Positions 25,199-33,668 of a DNA stretch of 64,000 nucleotides are shown one piece after another. The translations under genes were made by a program, and so were the position numbers. This DNA is from JBOGNO01 sp050747245 (GTDB taxonomy: Bacteria > Acidobacteriota > Terriglobia > Acidiferrales > UBA7541). Position 1 is the first letter of the stretch. Each line of letters starts with the position of its first letter. The DNA is taken from contig JBOGNO010000015.1 in NCBI GenBank assembly GCA_050747245.1, positions 52,770 through 116,769 on the forward strand. The letters are read 5' to 3'. The notes under the pieces are model-generated. The model did not search any database. It saw only the letters and a list, made by a program, of their open reading frames with translations, and was not told the DNA's origin.

Positions 25199-26614
25199 CT
25201 ATGCGGCGGATCGCCCGGCAACTACTTTTGCCGGTCGCTTCAAGTAGCGGTAGAGACTGGTGCGTCCGATTCCAAGCATCTGGGAAGCCCTCACACGATT
25301 ACCATGGCAAGTTTCGAGCACCCGCTGGATGTGGATTCTTCGCAGTTCTTCGAGCGATATTGGCCGCCAGTTTTCATCGTGCGAGCCATCCCGCCGCAGC
25401 GGTTTCTGCAAGTGTTCTGGCAGGTCAGGGACGTCTATAAAATCGCTCCCCGCTGTGATGGCCGCGCTCGAGATTACGTTCTCAAGTTCGCGTACGTTGC
25501 CCGGCCAGTCGTGCTGGCTGAGCACCACCTGTGCCCGCCTCGTCAGCCCTTGAAAATTTTTTCCGTAGGCCGCATTGTATTTTTTCAGGAAAGATTGTAC
25601 GAGCAGTGGAATATCGTCCTGTCGCTCCGCCAGGCCCGGAACGCGAATTTCGATGGTGCTCAGCCTGTAAAATAGGTCTTCGCGGAATCTTCCCGCCAGC
25701 ACTTCGGCGCGCACATCGCGGTTCGTCGCGGCGATGACACGCACATTCACTTTCCGCACTTCTGGCGAGCCCACGCGCTGGATTTCGCGGTTGTGGAGCG
25801 CCCGCAGCAATTTCGCCTGTGTGGAATGCGACATCTCTCCCACTTCGTCCAAAAAAATCGCCCCGTTGTTCGCGTACTCAAACAGACCCGGCCGCGTGTC
25901 GGTGGCGCCGGTAAATGCCCCCCGCACGTGCCCGAAGAGCTGGCTCTCCAGAAGCGTATCCACCAGGGCCGAACAATTGCACACCGCTAGGCGCTCCTGC
26001 GCCACGGGGCTCATCTGATGCAGCGCCCGCGCCACCAGCTCTTTTCCTGATCCCGTGGGCCCCGTGATCAGCACATTCGTATAGTGCCGGGCAATCTTTC
26101 GCAACAGGTCAAACACGTCCAGCATCACCGGGCTTTTTCCCACGATGCCGTGAAATTCCAGGCTGTCCAGCATGCGTTCTTCAAGCTGGCGGATGGTGGA
26201 GCGCTGGGCGAAGAGCTGCGCAAGTTCGTCCAGACTTTTCTCCAGTCGCGTTCCGTCATTCGGCTTGCAAAGATAGTCGTAAGCCCCGCGCTTTACCGCG
26301 TCCACCGCCGCGTCCACGGAGTAAAATCCTGAGATCAGTATCACGTGAACTCCCGGATCCGTTTGCAGTGCCTTCTCGAGAAATTTCAGGCCGTCCATTG
26401 CGCGCAGTTGCACGTCCGCGATGACCACCCGGCACAGGGTATGGCTGATCATCTCCAGCGCGCGATGCGGATCGGTTGTCCCGGTTACCTGATAGCCGGT
26501 CGCTGTCAATCTCCTCATCGTTGGTTCGATCAAATCGTTCTCATCGCCCAGAACGCAAATCGAGAGGTGTTTCCGCAGCGCTTCGGTAGAGGATTTTGTA
26601 GTTGCCGCACACAT
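25199..26614 (-). CDS. Sigma-54-dependent response regulator (NtrC family)
   Basis: This 471-residue protein has three domains. The receiver (about 14-130) has the phospho-acceptor Asp in VVIADVQLRAMDG and Lys in LCKPND. The AAA+ domain (about 150-390) has Walker A GPTGSGKE and the sigma-54-contacting GAFTGA loop. The C-terminal Fis-type helix-turn-helix (about 425-465) ends in RASQMLGIGRTSLYRYLKR. It activates sigma-54 RNA polymerase when phosphorylated. No histidine kinase is adjacent. ATG 26614 lies only about 15 nt past a predicted -12 element and has no Shine-Dalgarno sequence, so translation may be leaderless or from another start. It is flanked by PilZ-type genes. Confidence 0.9.
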   Translation of the reverse strand: MCAATTKSSTEALRKHLSICVLGDENDLIEPTMRRLTATGYQVTGTTDPHRALEMISHTLCRVVIADVQLRAMDGLKFLEKALQTDPGVHVILISGFYSVDAAVDAVKRGAYDYLCKPNDGTRLEKSLDELAQLFAQRSTIRQLEERMLDSLEFHGIVGKSPVMLDVFDLLRKIARHYTNVLITGPTGSGKELVARALHQMSPVAQERLAVCNCSALVDTLLESQLFGHVRGAFTGATDTRPGLFEYANNGAIFLDEVGEMSHSTQAKLLRALHNREIQRVGSPEVRKVNVRVIAATNRDVRAEVLAGRFREDLFYRLSTIEIRVPGLAERQDDIPLLVQSFLKKYNAAYGKNFQGLTRRAQVVLSQHDWPGNVRELENVISSAAITAGSDFIDVPDLPEHLQKPLRRDGSHDENWRPISLEELRRIHIQRVLETCHGNRVRASQMLGIGRTSLYRYLKRPAKVVAGRSAA

Positions 26615-26628
26615 GGCGGGGCATTACA

Positions 26629-26644
26629 CGCAATATTCGGGCCA
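26629..26644 (-). promoter_or_regulatory. Sigma-54 -24/-12 promoter of the activator gene
   Basis: The minus strand reads TGGCCCG-AATA-TTGC followed by GT. The invariant GG and GC are exactly 10 nt apart, and 11 of the 12 core positions match TGGCACG-N4-TTGC. The predicted start of transcription is about 4-6 nt before ATG 26614. This suggests autoactivation. Confidence 0.65.
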
Positions 26645-26815
26645 GTGCGCCCTCATTACTTTTTTATTTCCGAATCTGTTTCTCGGTACCGATTTGGTTA
26701 TGGCTGGTTCGCTCTAAGTGTTGCGCAAAAAAAACTTACTGCTGCTCTGTAACGAATGGCAGGCTTCGCTTTAGTTTGAATTTCTCCACGGCTCGGCAAT
26801 TCGTTCTTCACCTAT

Positions 26816-26832
26816 CGTTCCAAAACGGAACG
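26816..26832. promoter_or_regulatory. 17-bp dyad upstream of the sigma-54 activator gene
   Basis: CGTTCCAAAACGGAACG has perfect 6-bp arms around a 5-bp spacer. It lies about 185 bp upstream of the -12/-24 promoter. It has the same length and core as the dyad at 25105-25121. Both are candidate binding sites of the adjacent Fis-type activator. Confidence 0.45.
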
Positions 26833-26861
26833 GCCAGCCCATTCTTGTATCGCCTCGCCTG

Positions 26862-27329
26862 TCACACTTGCCCCTTTGCCCCAATTTTCATTGCGCGGCC
26901 GATGGTCTCAATTGTTTGATTTTCGCTGCTTCCCTCGGCCTCGGTGCCTTCCCCTGCCCTTGCCGCTTCGTCTCTACCCGTCGCGCGTAGAGGTGCCAGC
27001 AGCGTGATCGCGGTTTTTCCTTCTTCCATCGCTTTAATTCTCTCCACTCGATAGGCCACTGGAAATACATTGTTCACAGCCAATGGTTGCGACAATCGGA
27101 TGAACACAATGCTTCCAAGACGGATTTTGCTCCGCAACGGCACCCATTTGTCGCCATTCTCATTCCAGTCCAGATATGCTTCCTCGACGAAAAATCTTTC
27201 CCAGATATCCCAGCCGGAAACCTCCACGTGATAGTTCCAATCCCGGCACTCCGGCCCTCGCATCCAGATAGCCTCTGCAATGTTGAATTGCAGAACATCT
27301 GCCAAGTAGCCGATTAGTTTCTGATTCAT
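26862..27329 (-). CDS. Divergent PilZ-like protein (motifs lost)
   Basis: From ATG 27329 the frame gives 155 residues. HVEVSGWDIWERFF and the spacing to SIVFIRLSQP resemble IEVSGFDNQNRFF...LAVRV in the PilZ protein at 24592-24984, so it is probably a PilZ paralogue. The RxxxR and NxSxxG motifs are absent, so c-di-GMP binding is unlikely. The C-terminal 40 residues are Glu/Ala/Gly-rich and probably disordered. The much longer upstream frame overlaps the protease gene and is a shadow. No strong ribosome site is seen. Confidence 0.5.
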   Translation of the reverse strand: MNQKLIGYLADVLQFNIAEAIWMRGPECRDWNYHVEVSGWDIWERFFVEEAYLDWNENGDKWVPLRSKIRLGSIVFIRLSQPLAVNNVFPVAYRVERIKAMEEGKTAITLLAPLRATGRDEAARAGEGTEAEGSSENQTIETIGRAMKIGAKGQV

Positions 27330-27439
27330 CCACAACGACTTAGCTAGGTGGGCGTTGGAATTTCGGCCTTCTCTGGAGTGCAAATCAAAACATCTGTGCG
27401 CTTTTGAATCACCCGCCCTGCGCCTCCAGAAAAGCTTTT

Positions 27440-28144
27440 TCAGCCGGATCCGTAGTGCGCGCCGGGGTAAAGCGCGTTCAGCGCCACTTGGAAGAGGATC
27501 ATGAAAATCTTCCCGTAGAGATACCAGGCCAGAATGATTCCCGCAAATGCGAGCTGCCCTCGGCTGAACTCTGCAAACCTTAACGCCACGCGTTCGCTCA
27601 TCAGCAGAGTAATTCCCGAGTTCCCGTCCAGCGGCGGTACTGGAATCAAATTGAATGTCCCGAGCAGCAGGTTCTCCACAAATAGAATACTCAAAAATGT
27701 CGCCGCAAATTCCGGCCCTCCGGCATTCACTTGTGTGATTTGGGTGAAACTCGCGGCCTGCGGCGGATGAAATACTCCCAGTGCCATCCCGGTTCGAATG
27801 CCTATGGCCGCGATTAGCATCAGGGCAAAATTCGCGCCCGGCCCTGCCAGCGCCATCCAAGCCGCACGCCGTGGGTATCTCTCCCGCCAGCTTGGATCGT
27901 ATGGCGCGCTGGCCCAACCAATCATCCAGTGCGCGAGTATGAACGAAAGGATAGGAACGATTACCAGCCCGATCGGCTCACGCCGGATATGTGGCACGGG
28001 GTTCAAACTCACTTGCCCCCCGTGAAATGCTGTGAGGTCGCCGCCAAGTTTCGCCACCATGGCGTGCGCCGCTTCGTGGCACGTGGTCGAAAACAAGAAT
28101 ACGATGTACCAGATCAGCCCGAGCGCGAGCGACTGCGTCTCCAT
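27440..28144 (-). CDS. Site-2 protease family (M50-like) membrane metalloprotease
   Basis: This 234-residue multi-pass membrane protein has HEAAH (residues 23-27) as the zinc-binding HExxH and NLIPVPPLDG near residue 172, supplying the third ligand Asp. ALAGPGANFALML is the family's GPxxN helix. It lacks PDZ domains, so it is the compact S2P type rather than RseP. It likely cleaves membrane-embedded substrates; the target is unknown. All catalytic residues are present. Confidence 0.85.
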   Translation of the reverse strand: METQSLALGLIWYIVFLFSTTCHEAAHAMVAKLGGDLTAFHGGQVSLNPVPHIRREPIGLVIVPILSFILAHWMIGWASAPYDPSWRERYPRRAAWMALAGPGANFALMLIAAIGIRTGMALGVFHPPQAASFTQITQVNAGGPEFAATFLSILFVENLLLGTFNLIPVPPLDGNSGITLLMSERVALRFAEFSRGQLAFAGIILAWYLYGKIFMILFQVALNALYPGAHYGSG

Positions 28145-28273
28145 CAGCGTTCCAGCCTAACGACTCTGGCGTAACTTCGCAAGATTCCCACCTCGATCGC
28201 TGCGCGCTTTCATTATCCTTGACAGGCTTTCTGGAAGGGTCTAGCCTTCTCGCTCTCAGGTAGGAGAATCGCC

Positions 28274-28432
28274 TTGGGCAAACATCGAATACCCAGCTCT
28301 GTCTCGCGCATGTCCAAAGATGCCGAGTTCGAATCGCTTCTCCGCCGCGCCTATATATATATGAAGAGTCGCCGCGCGCGATTGATCTCCGTCGAAGAGC
28401 CACCCAAAAAGAAGCGCGCTTCAGCCGCTTAA
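28274..28432 (+). CDS. Possible small basic protein
   Basis: TTG 28274 is preceded by AGGAG with 7-nt spacing and opens a 52-codon frame. The product is basic, has a YIYM segment and ends in PPKKKRASAA. A reverse-strand frame also covers part of it. The ribosome site and a codon make-up like its neighbours favour a real gene, but I recognise no family. Confidence 0.4.
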   Translation: MGKHRIPSSVSRMSKDAEFESLLRRAYIYMKSRRARLISVEEPPKKKRASAA

Positions 28433-28508
28433 TCCGCCCGTTCGGTTTGCATTATTTGCGCAAATTCCAATCGCTGTAAGTTGCGTCTGGAATGTCTTGC
28501 GGAAAATC

Positions 28509-28583
28509 TGGCTCCGGGGCCTGGACTCGAACCAGGATAGCCAGATCCAAAGTCTGGAGTGCTACCGATTGCACCACCCCGGA
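28509..28583 (-). tRNA. tRNA-Gln (anticodon TTG)
   Basis: The minus strand folds as a cloverleaf. Acceptor TCCGGGG/CCCCGGA is followed by discriminator G and an encoded CCA. The D stem is GTGC/GCAC. The anticodon stem CCAGA/TCTGG holds CTTTGGA with anticodon TTG, and the T arm is CCTGG-TTCGAGT-CCAGG. Confidence 0.93.
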
Positions 28584-28694
28584 GCGGCTCAAAAAGTCTA
28601 ACAGAGCACGCTCCGATTTTCCTTCAACTTTACACCTGCAATCCAACCCGTTGCCGCTCCCTCTCGCCATCTGTTAACCTGTTGCCTCTCTCGC

Positions 28695-28784
<90 letters not shown>

Positions 28785-28928
28785 TTCTTCGGATACTGTT
28801 CTCGGTTGATTCTCTTTTCCTTGCCCTTGGGCCAGTCGTAAATTGAGTTTTCGAGGCTGGCATCAGATGAGACGCGAGCTTCCCTCTTGCCTGCATGATG
28901 ACGTACGCCGTGTGCCGTTGCCTTGGTT

Positions 28929-31748
28929 CTACTCGCTGTGTGAGTCCCAACGGAACCCAAAGCTATAAGTCGGCCGGTAGTATTCGCGCTGAATGAAGAA
29001 CTGCGGGCTGCCATTGTAGAACCCAAACACTGCATTGTTCAGATTGAGTGCTGAGGCGATGGCAGTCCAGCCTTTCCCCAATCGGTAACTCCCCTGCGCG
29101 TCCACCTGGAAGTGCGAAAAAAGGAAAAGGTCCCCGCCCGGGCCGTTGATGCCGCCCTGTGCTCCGTCGGCAAAAAAATACGAGAAAATGTTTGCGGAGT
29201 TATAGGCCATCCCAACACGAACGGAGACGCGACCGCGGTCATAGGTCGGGCTGAGGTTCCAAGTATGCGGCGCTTGACGCAGGAGTGCCGGGCTATCAGA
29301 ACGATTTCCGGGATTCACGTTGTAGGCCCGTGAAGTGGCAAAGCTATAGTTAGCCAGGACACCCAGTCCTCGCAGCATACCGGGAAGATAGGAGAAATGC
29401 TGCTGGAAACCGATTTCGATTCCGGTGATGTAAGCGCTGCCGGCATTGTTGGCCTGATTGACGAAAAAATTCCCGGGCGGGTTGGTTACTTGCACCGGTC
29501 CCGTCAGCAGGGTGACGATGGGAGTGGAGAGGGACTTGTAAAAATAGCCGGCACGAAACAGCCCGATCGGATTGAGATAGCGTTCGTATAGTACGTCGTA
29601 GTTGTTTGCGTGCTCGGGCTTCAGCGCGGGGTTGCCAATAGTCAATGTGGGAGGACTGGTCGAATTGTCGATGTTGGTGGCGGTGGTCAGAAACGACGGA
29701 TCCGGGCGGGAGATTCCGCGTGCGTACGCCAGCCTGAGGTCGGAGTTGTTGTCCAGTTTGATAGCGAGTGATACGCTGGGCAGAACATCCACGTATGAGC
29801 CGTTTCCCGGGAAGCTCAGCGTACCTTTGGTCAGGTCGAAGCTGAGAGTACTGTCCTGTGTGCCTTCGAAGCGAACACCGCCGATCAGCGAGAAACGGCC
29901 GAATTCAAGTGTATTCATCACATAGCCTGCGGCGACGCGCTCAACCAGGTCGAAGTTGTTCGAGTTGCCACTTTGCGGTATGTTTTGCATCGTAGGGTCC
30001 ACAACGAAGAGGCCTGGGTTAGCCGCCGCGAACTGATTGATCTGTTCCCAGCTAGTCGTCGGACCTATCTGGTAAGCGCCGCCGTAATAATTGTGGTTGG
30101 TCAGAACGTTTCCGAATGAATTCTGCAGGATCGCAGGAGCATTCGGGGAGGGGGTGATGTCAATCTCGAAAGAGTTGTCAAACTTATGGGCATTTCGAAA
30201 GCTCGCGCCGAATTGGAGTAGCCCCTGATGGGTACCGATAGTGTAGCTTCTGCCCAGGTTGGCGGAGCCGAACAGATTGAGCTGTGCGGTCAAACCGTGC
30301 GCGGACTGCTGGATGACCTGGAGCTGGAAATTGCTGGGATCATAGGCTTCCGTGAAGCAAGCCTGATTGAATTGCGGAAGAAATGGGTTCGTGGTAGCTG
30401 CCGGATTGAAGTCGCAATTGCTTGTCGCAGGAATGAAGCTAAAAATCGTGTGCGACTCTCCTCCGCCGATGGGGGTGAGCAAACGCGAGCGCGCCACGGA
30501 AGCAAGCCACTGAATGTACCACTTGCCAGGATTATGGTCGCCCCCCAGAGTCAGGCTCGCGACTTGGTAGTCGCCGGTACGCCTTTCGGTGTCGAACTGC
30601 GGCAGCGAAGTGCCGTTCGGTGACCTCGGTGTGTTGAGGACCCACTCCCATCTGTGACCAAAATCCTCGAAATTGGAAAAGAGCGTGCGAACAAAAACGG
30701 TAGAGGTGTTTGAGAGTTTGTAATCAACATCGCTGCCGAAACCAAATCGTCTACGGTCGTACTTATACTGTCGAATGGCGATAGAGGTGAAATCAGGGGT
30801 AAACGTTGTTCCGGCGAGGATTCCGGTAGTAGGCTCGATGTCATCTATGCCCCGGCCATTGTAGTCGTAGCCACCGCCGATGATCACGCCGAAACGATGA
30901 TCGGAACCAAATCGCTTGCCGAGAGTGGCTCCAGTCTCGGCGACCCCGACGGTGTTGATAATGGGCGTGAAGCCTCCCAGGCCGAAAAAGGAGAGTGTGG
31001 GACGTTCTCCGGCACTCTTGGTTTCTATATTTACCGAGCCCCCGATGGCGTCGCCGGGCTGGTTGGCCTGTAGTGTCTTAAAGATTTGAACCGACTGCAC
31101 CAAATCCGCGGGGATGACGTCCAACTTTACCTGGCGCACGCCACCTTCCGGTGATGGAACCTCAACGCCGTCTATGGTCAGGTTGCTCAGGCGTGGCTCG
31201 GTACCGCGAATCTGAACGTACTTGCCCTCCCCTTCGTCGCGCTCAAGCGTGACGCCCGGCAAGCGGCCGACCGCGTCGGCGACATTTGCGTTTGGAAGAC
31301 TGGTAATCACTTTCGCCGGCAAAACGTCGAGAATGTTCGAGGTTGTGCGCTCCTCATTGATTGCTTCAGCTTCGCCGTGCGCGCGAGTGGCGGTGACCAA
31401 AACCTGCTCTGACTGCGATGCCACCTCCAAAACCACGTTGACGTTCGCCACTTCGTCCGCCGCCACCGTTACGCTCTTCGAGATTGGCGAAAAGCCGACA
31501 TACGAGACAACTAGATTGTAGGTTCCTGGTGCGAGCCCGCTTAGCGTAAACTTTCCCTGGCTGTCGGACACTGCCGTAACGCTTTTCGACTCGACTTCAA
31601 TCTGTGCGCCGGGTAGTGCCGCTTGCTTCGCATCTGTCACCGTGCCGGAAATTGTTGCGCTCTTTGTTTGCGCCCTCACCGGAAGTGAGGAACACAAGGC
31701 ACTTATCAGTACGAACAGAAATGTCGTGAACCCAAGTGCGCGTATCAT
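28929..31748 (-). CDS. TonB-dependent outer-membrane receptor with N-terminal carboxypeptidase-regulatory-like domain
   Basis: This 939-residue receptor starts at MIRALGF with GGAGG upstream. A signal peptide ends near RAQ (27). A CarboxypepD_reg-like beta domain (about 30-115, SGTVTDAKQAALPGA) follows. The plug (about 130-270) has LPNANVADAVGRLPGV and RGTEPRLSNLTIDG, then the C-terminal beta-barrel. The extra N-terminal domain is common in Acidobacteriota and Bacteroidota. Because the metal ABC genes lie just upstream on the same strand, it may import a metal chelate. Carbohydrate or other uptake cannot be excluded. Confidence 0.88.
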   Translation of the reverse strand: MIRALGFTTFLFVLISALCSSLPVRAQTKSATISGTVTDAKQAALPGAQIEVESKSVTAVSDSQGKFTLSGLAPGTYNLVVSYVGFSPISKSVTVAADEVANVNVVLEVASQSEQVLVTATRAHGEAEAINEERTTSNILDVLPAKVITSLPNANVADAVGRLPGVTLERDEGEGKYVQIRGTEPRLSNLTIDGVEVPSPEGGVRQVKLDVIPADLVQSVQIFKTLQANQPGDAIGGSVNIETKSAGERPTLSFFGLGGFTPIINTVGVAETGATLGKRFGSDHRFGVIIGGGYDYNGRGIDDIEPTTGILAGTTFTPDFTSIAIRQYKYDRRRFGFGSDVDYKLSNTSTVFVRTLFSNFEDFGHRWEWVLNTPRSPNGTSLPQFDTERRTGDYQVASLTLGGDHNPGKWYIQWLASVARSRLLTPIGGGESHTIFSFIPATSNCDFNPAATTNPFLPQFNQACFTEAYDPSNFQLQVIQQSAHGLTAQLNLFGSANLGRSYTIGTHQGLLQFGASFRNAHKFDNSFEIDITPSPNAPAILQNSFGNVLTNHNYYGGAYQIGPTTSWEQINQFAAANPGLFVVDPTMQNIPQSGNSNNFDLVERVAAGYVMNTLEFGRFSLIGGVRFEGTQDSTLSFDLTKGTLSFPGNGSYVDVLPSVSLAIKLDNNSDLRLAYARGISRPDPSFLTTATNIDNSTSPPTLTIGNPALKPEHANNYDVLYERYLNPIGLFRAGYFYKSLSTPIVTLLTGPVQVTNPPGNFFVNQANNAGSAYITGIEIGFQQHFSYLPGMLRGLGVLANYSFATSRAYNVNPGNRSDSPALLRQAPHTWNLSPTYDRGRVSVRVGMAYNSANIFSYFFADGAQGGINGPGGDLFLFSHFQVDAQGSYRLGKGWTAIASALNLNNAVFGFYNGSPQFFIQREYYRPTYSFGFRWDSHSE

Positions 31749-31990
31749 TCGAATCCTCCGATTGCCTGGGATGAACTGAAGACACACCCCTAGTAACTCC
31801 CGGCGTATTTCGGAAGCATTACAAGAATGTTGCGCCTTAATGAAAAGGTCTGCGCGTTCGTCTCAACTCGAACTCATTGAGCGGGTTGCGCTTGCGAGGG
31901 AGTCTGGAGCCGGACATTCGAAGCGCGGATCGTGCATCCCGCCCGTGCCTTGTATTCGGAGAGGCGGAGCTTCACTGATGACAGCATCCG

Positions 31991-32761
31991 CTAAGCGCGC
32001 TTCAGCAAGCTCAGGGCAAACAACAGAGCGGAAACAACGACGATTGTCGGCCCGGATGTCGCACTGTGCAGAACGAAAACATTGAAAATCCATCCCGCCG
32101 AAACCGCGAAGATGCTCAGCGCGCACGATGCAATCACAAAGCCCGCCATTCGGTTCGTCAGCTGGTGAGCCGTTGCGGCGGGCACGATGATCAAAGCGCT
32201 CCCAAGCAGCGCGCCCGTGAATCGCAATCCCACAAGAACCGTGACGCCGAAGAGGAGAAGAAAATAAAGATCGATTCGGCTCACCTTCACACCTGTGGCG
32301 GCGGCGAGCTCGGGCGAAAACACGCTCAGCGAGAGTTGGTCCTTCAGCCGGAGAATAAAAAAAACTACTGCGCCCACTGTGGCTGCTCCCGCGAGAAACC
32401 CTGGGAGCGAAAGTTGTTGCGATGCGCCGAAAAGAGCTTCGAGAAGGTCTTCCTTAGGCGTCACCGCTGCGCCGATGCCCACCGAGGCCGCAAAGACGAC
32501 GCCGATCATCGCATCGATGGCTAGCCCGGTCCGCTGCTGCAAGCGCCAGATCAGAAGCACGCCGAGAAGCAGGCTCGCGGCGCCGCCAACAAGCGGATGA
32601 AAATTCAGTAGGAATGCGGCTCCCAGTCCCGGAAGTGCCAAATGAGAAATCACGTCGGAGGCTAGCAGCATGCGCTTCATGTACGCAAAACTTCCCACCA
32701 GGCCCGCGGCCAGTGCGAAAAGGACGGCCAGCACGAATGGATATATTTGATGGGTGGGCAT
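31991..32761 (-). CDS. Metal ABC transporter permease (ZnuB/MntB type)
   Basis: This 256-residue integral membrane protein has about eight TM helices. It carries the ABC-3 family features FAYMKRMLLASDVISHLALPGLG near the N-terminus and LLGSALIIVPAATAHQLTNR near residue 190. It pairs with the ATPase gene 26 bp upstream for zinc, manganese or iron(II) import. No periplasmic metal-binding protein is present in this window. Confidence 0.85.
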   Translation of the reverse strand: MPTHQIYPFVLAVLFALAAGLVGSFAYMKRMLLASDVISHLALPGLGAAFLLNFHPLVGGAASLLLGVLLIWRLQQRTGLAIDAMIGVVFAASVGIGAAVTPKEDLLEALFGASQQLSLPGFLAGAATVGAVVFFILRLKDQLSLSVFSPELAAATGVKVSRIDLYFLLLFGVTVLVGLRFTGALLGSALIIVPAATAHQLTNRMAGFVIASCALSIFAVSAGWIFNVFVLHSATSGPTIVVVSALLFALSLLKRA

Positions 32762-32787
32762 GAAAGCTTCTCTCTAAATAATTCCTC

Positions 32788-33498
32788 TCATTCCTTGGGA
32801 TGGTTGTGCACGTGCTGGTAATACTTCGCCGGCGCGGAATAAAGTTCTTCCAGCGTTTCCGGCGTCAACACTTCCTTGGGAGCGCCCATGCAGGGGCTGG
32901 TCTTACTCAGACAGAGCACCATCGTCGCGTAGCGATACACCACGCTCAGGTCATGCGACACCAGGATGACCGTGAATCCGCGCTCCTTTTGCAGCAGGTG
33001 GAGAGATTCATACACGCGCTCCTCCGTGAGTTCGTCGAGGCTCGCGGTTGGCTCGTCAAACAGCAGCACGTTGGGATTCCCCAGCATCGCAAACGCGATC
33101 AATACTTTTTGAAATTGCCCTCCGGAAAGAGTGCCAAGACTTGCATCCAACATTTCCGCCGAGAGTCCCAGATCGGATGTGACGGCATTTAACTCCGGCG
33201 AGCGCAGTTTTAGAAATCGCGCTTTCGCTTCGAGCAGATCCTTCACGCGCAGGGGCAACTGGCGATCCGCTGCGACGTTTTGCGGAACGTATCCCAGCCG
33301 AATCTCCTCCCTCCAGCGAATCTCTCCTGAATACGGAACCAGTTTGAGCAGCGCCCGGAGCAGGACGGTTTTTCCGGAGCCGTTGGGCCCGATGATGGCC
33401 AGCGAATCGCCCGCATTGACATCGAAGCTCAGATTCGGAATCGCGATCCGATTGCCGAATGCCACGTGAAGATTTTTCACCGAAAGAATTGTGCTCAT
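32788..33498 (-). CDS. Metal ABC transporter ATP-binding protein (ZnuC/MntA type)
   Basis: This 236-residue ABC ATPase has Walker A GPNGSGKT near residue 37, signature LSGGQFQK near 132, Walker B VLLFDEPTASLD and switch His VSHDLSVV. The C-terminal ends with a His/Pro-rich YYQHVHNHPKE that could bind metal. It lies directly upstream of the permease gene. Confidence 0.87.
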   Translation of the reverse strand: MSTILSVKNLHVAFGNRIAIPNLSFDVNAGDSLAIIGPNGSGKTVLLRALLKLVPYSGEIRWREEIRLGYVPQNVAADRQLPLRVKDLLEAKARFLKLRSPELNAVTSDLGLSAEMLDASLGTLSGGQFQKVLIAFAMLGNPNVLLFDEPTASLDELTEERVYESLHLLQKERGFTVILVSHDLSVVYRYATMVLCLSKTSPCMGAPKEVLTPETLEELYSAPAKYYQHVHNHPKE

Positions 33499-33668
33499 GG
33501 CTTCAGACGCGCCGCCGATTCGCTTCCCGAAGATCTCGGCTCACCATCGCGCACCCGGCAGAGTAGCACGCCCGGCCTCCGTCGGCGCCCCTTCGCTTCT
33601 CGTTTTTCGGGCGCCCCATGCGCCGTTTCGTTGACTTGATTCAGAGCGGGGCCTAAGATGAGCGGCAA

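Noticed and set aside
27330..27917. N-terminal extension of the PilZ-like gene to 351 codons
   Set aside because: The extension is antisense-free but overlaps the protease gene in another frame on the same strand. It has no domain-like composition, so the shorter start was used.
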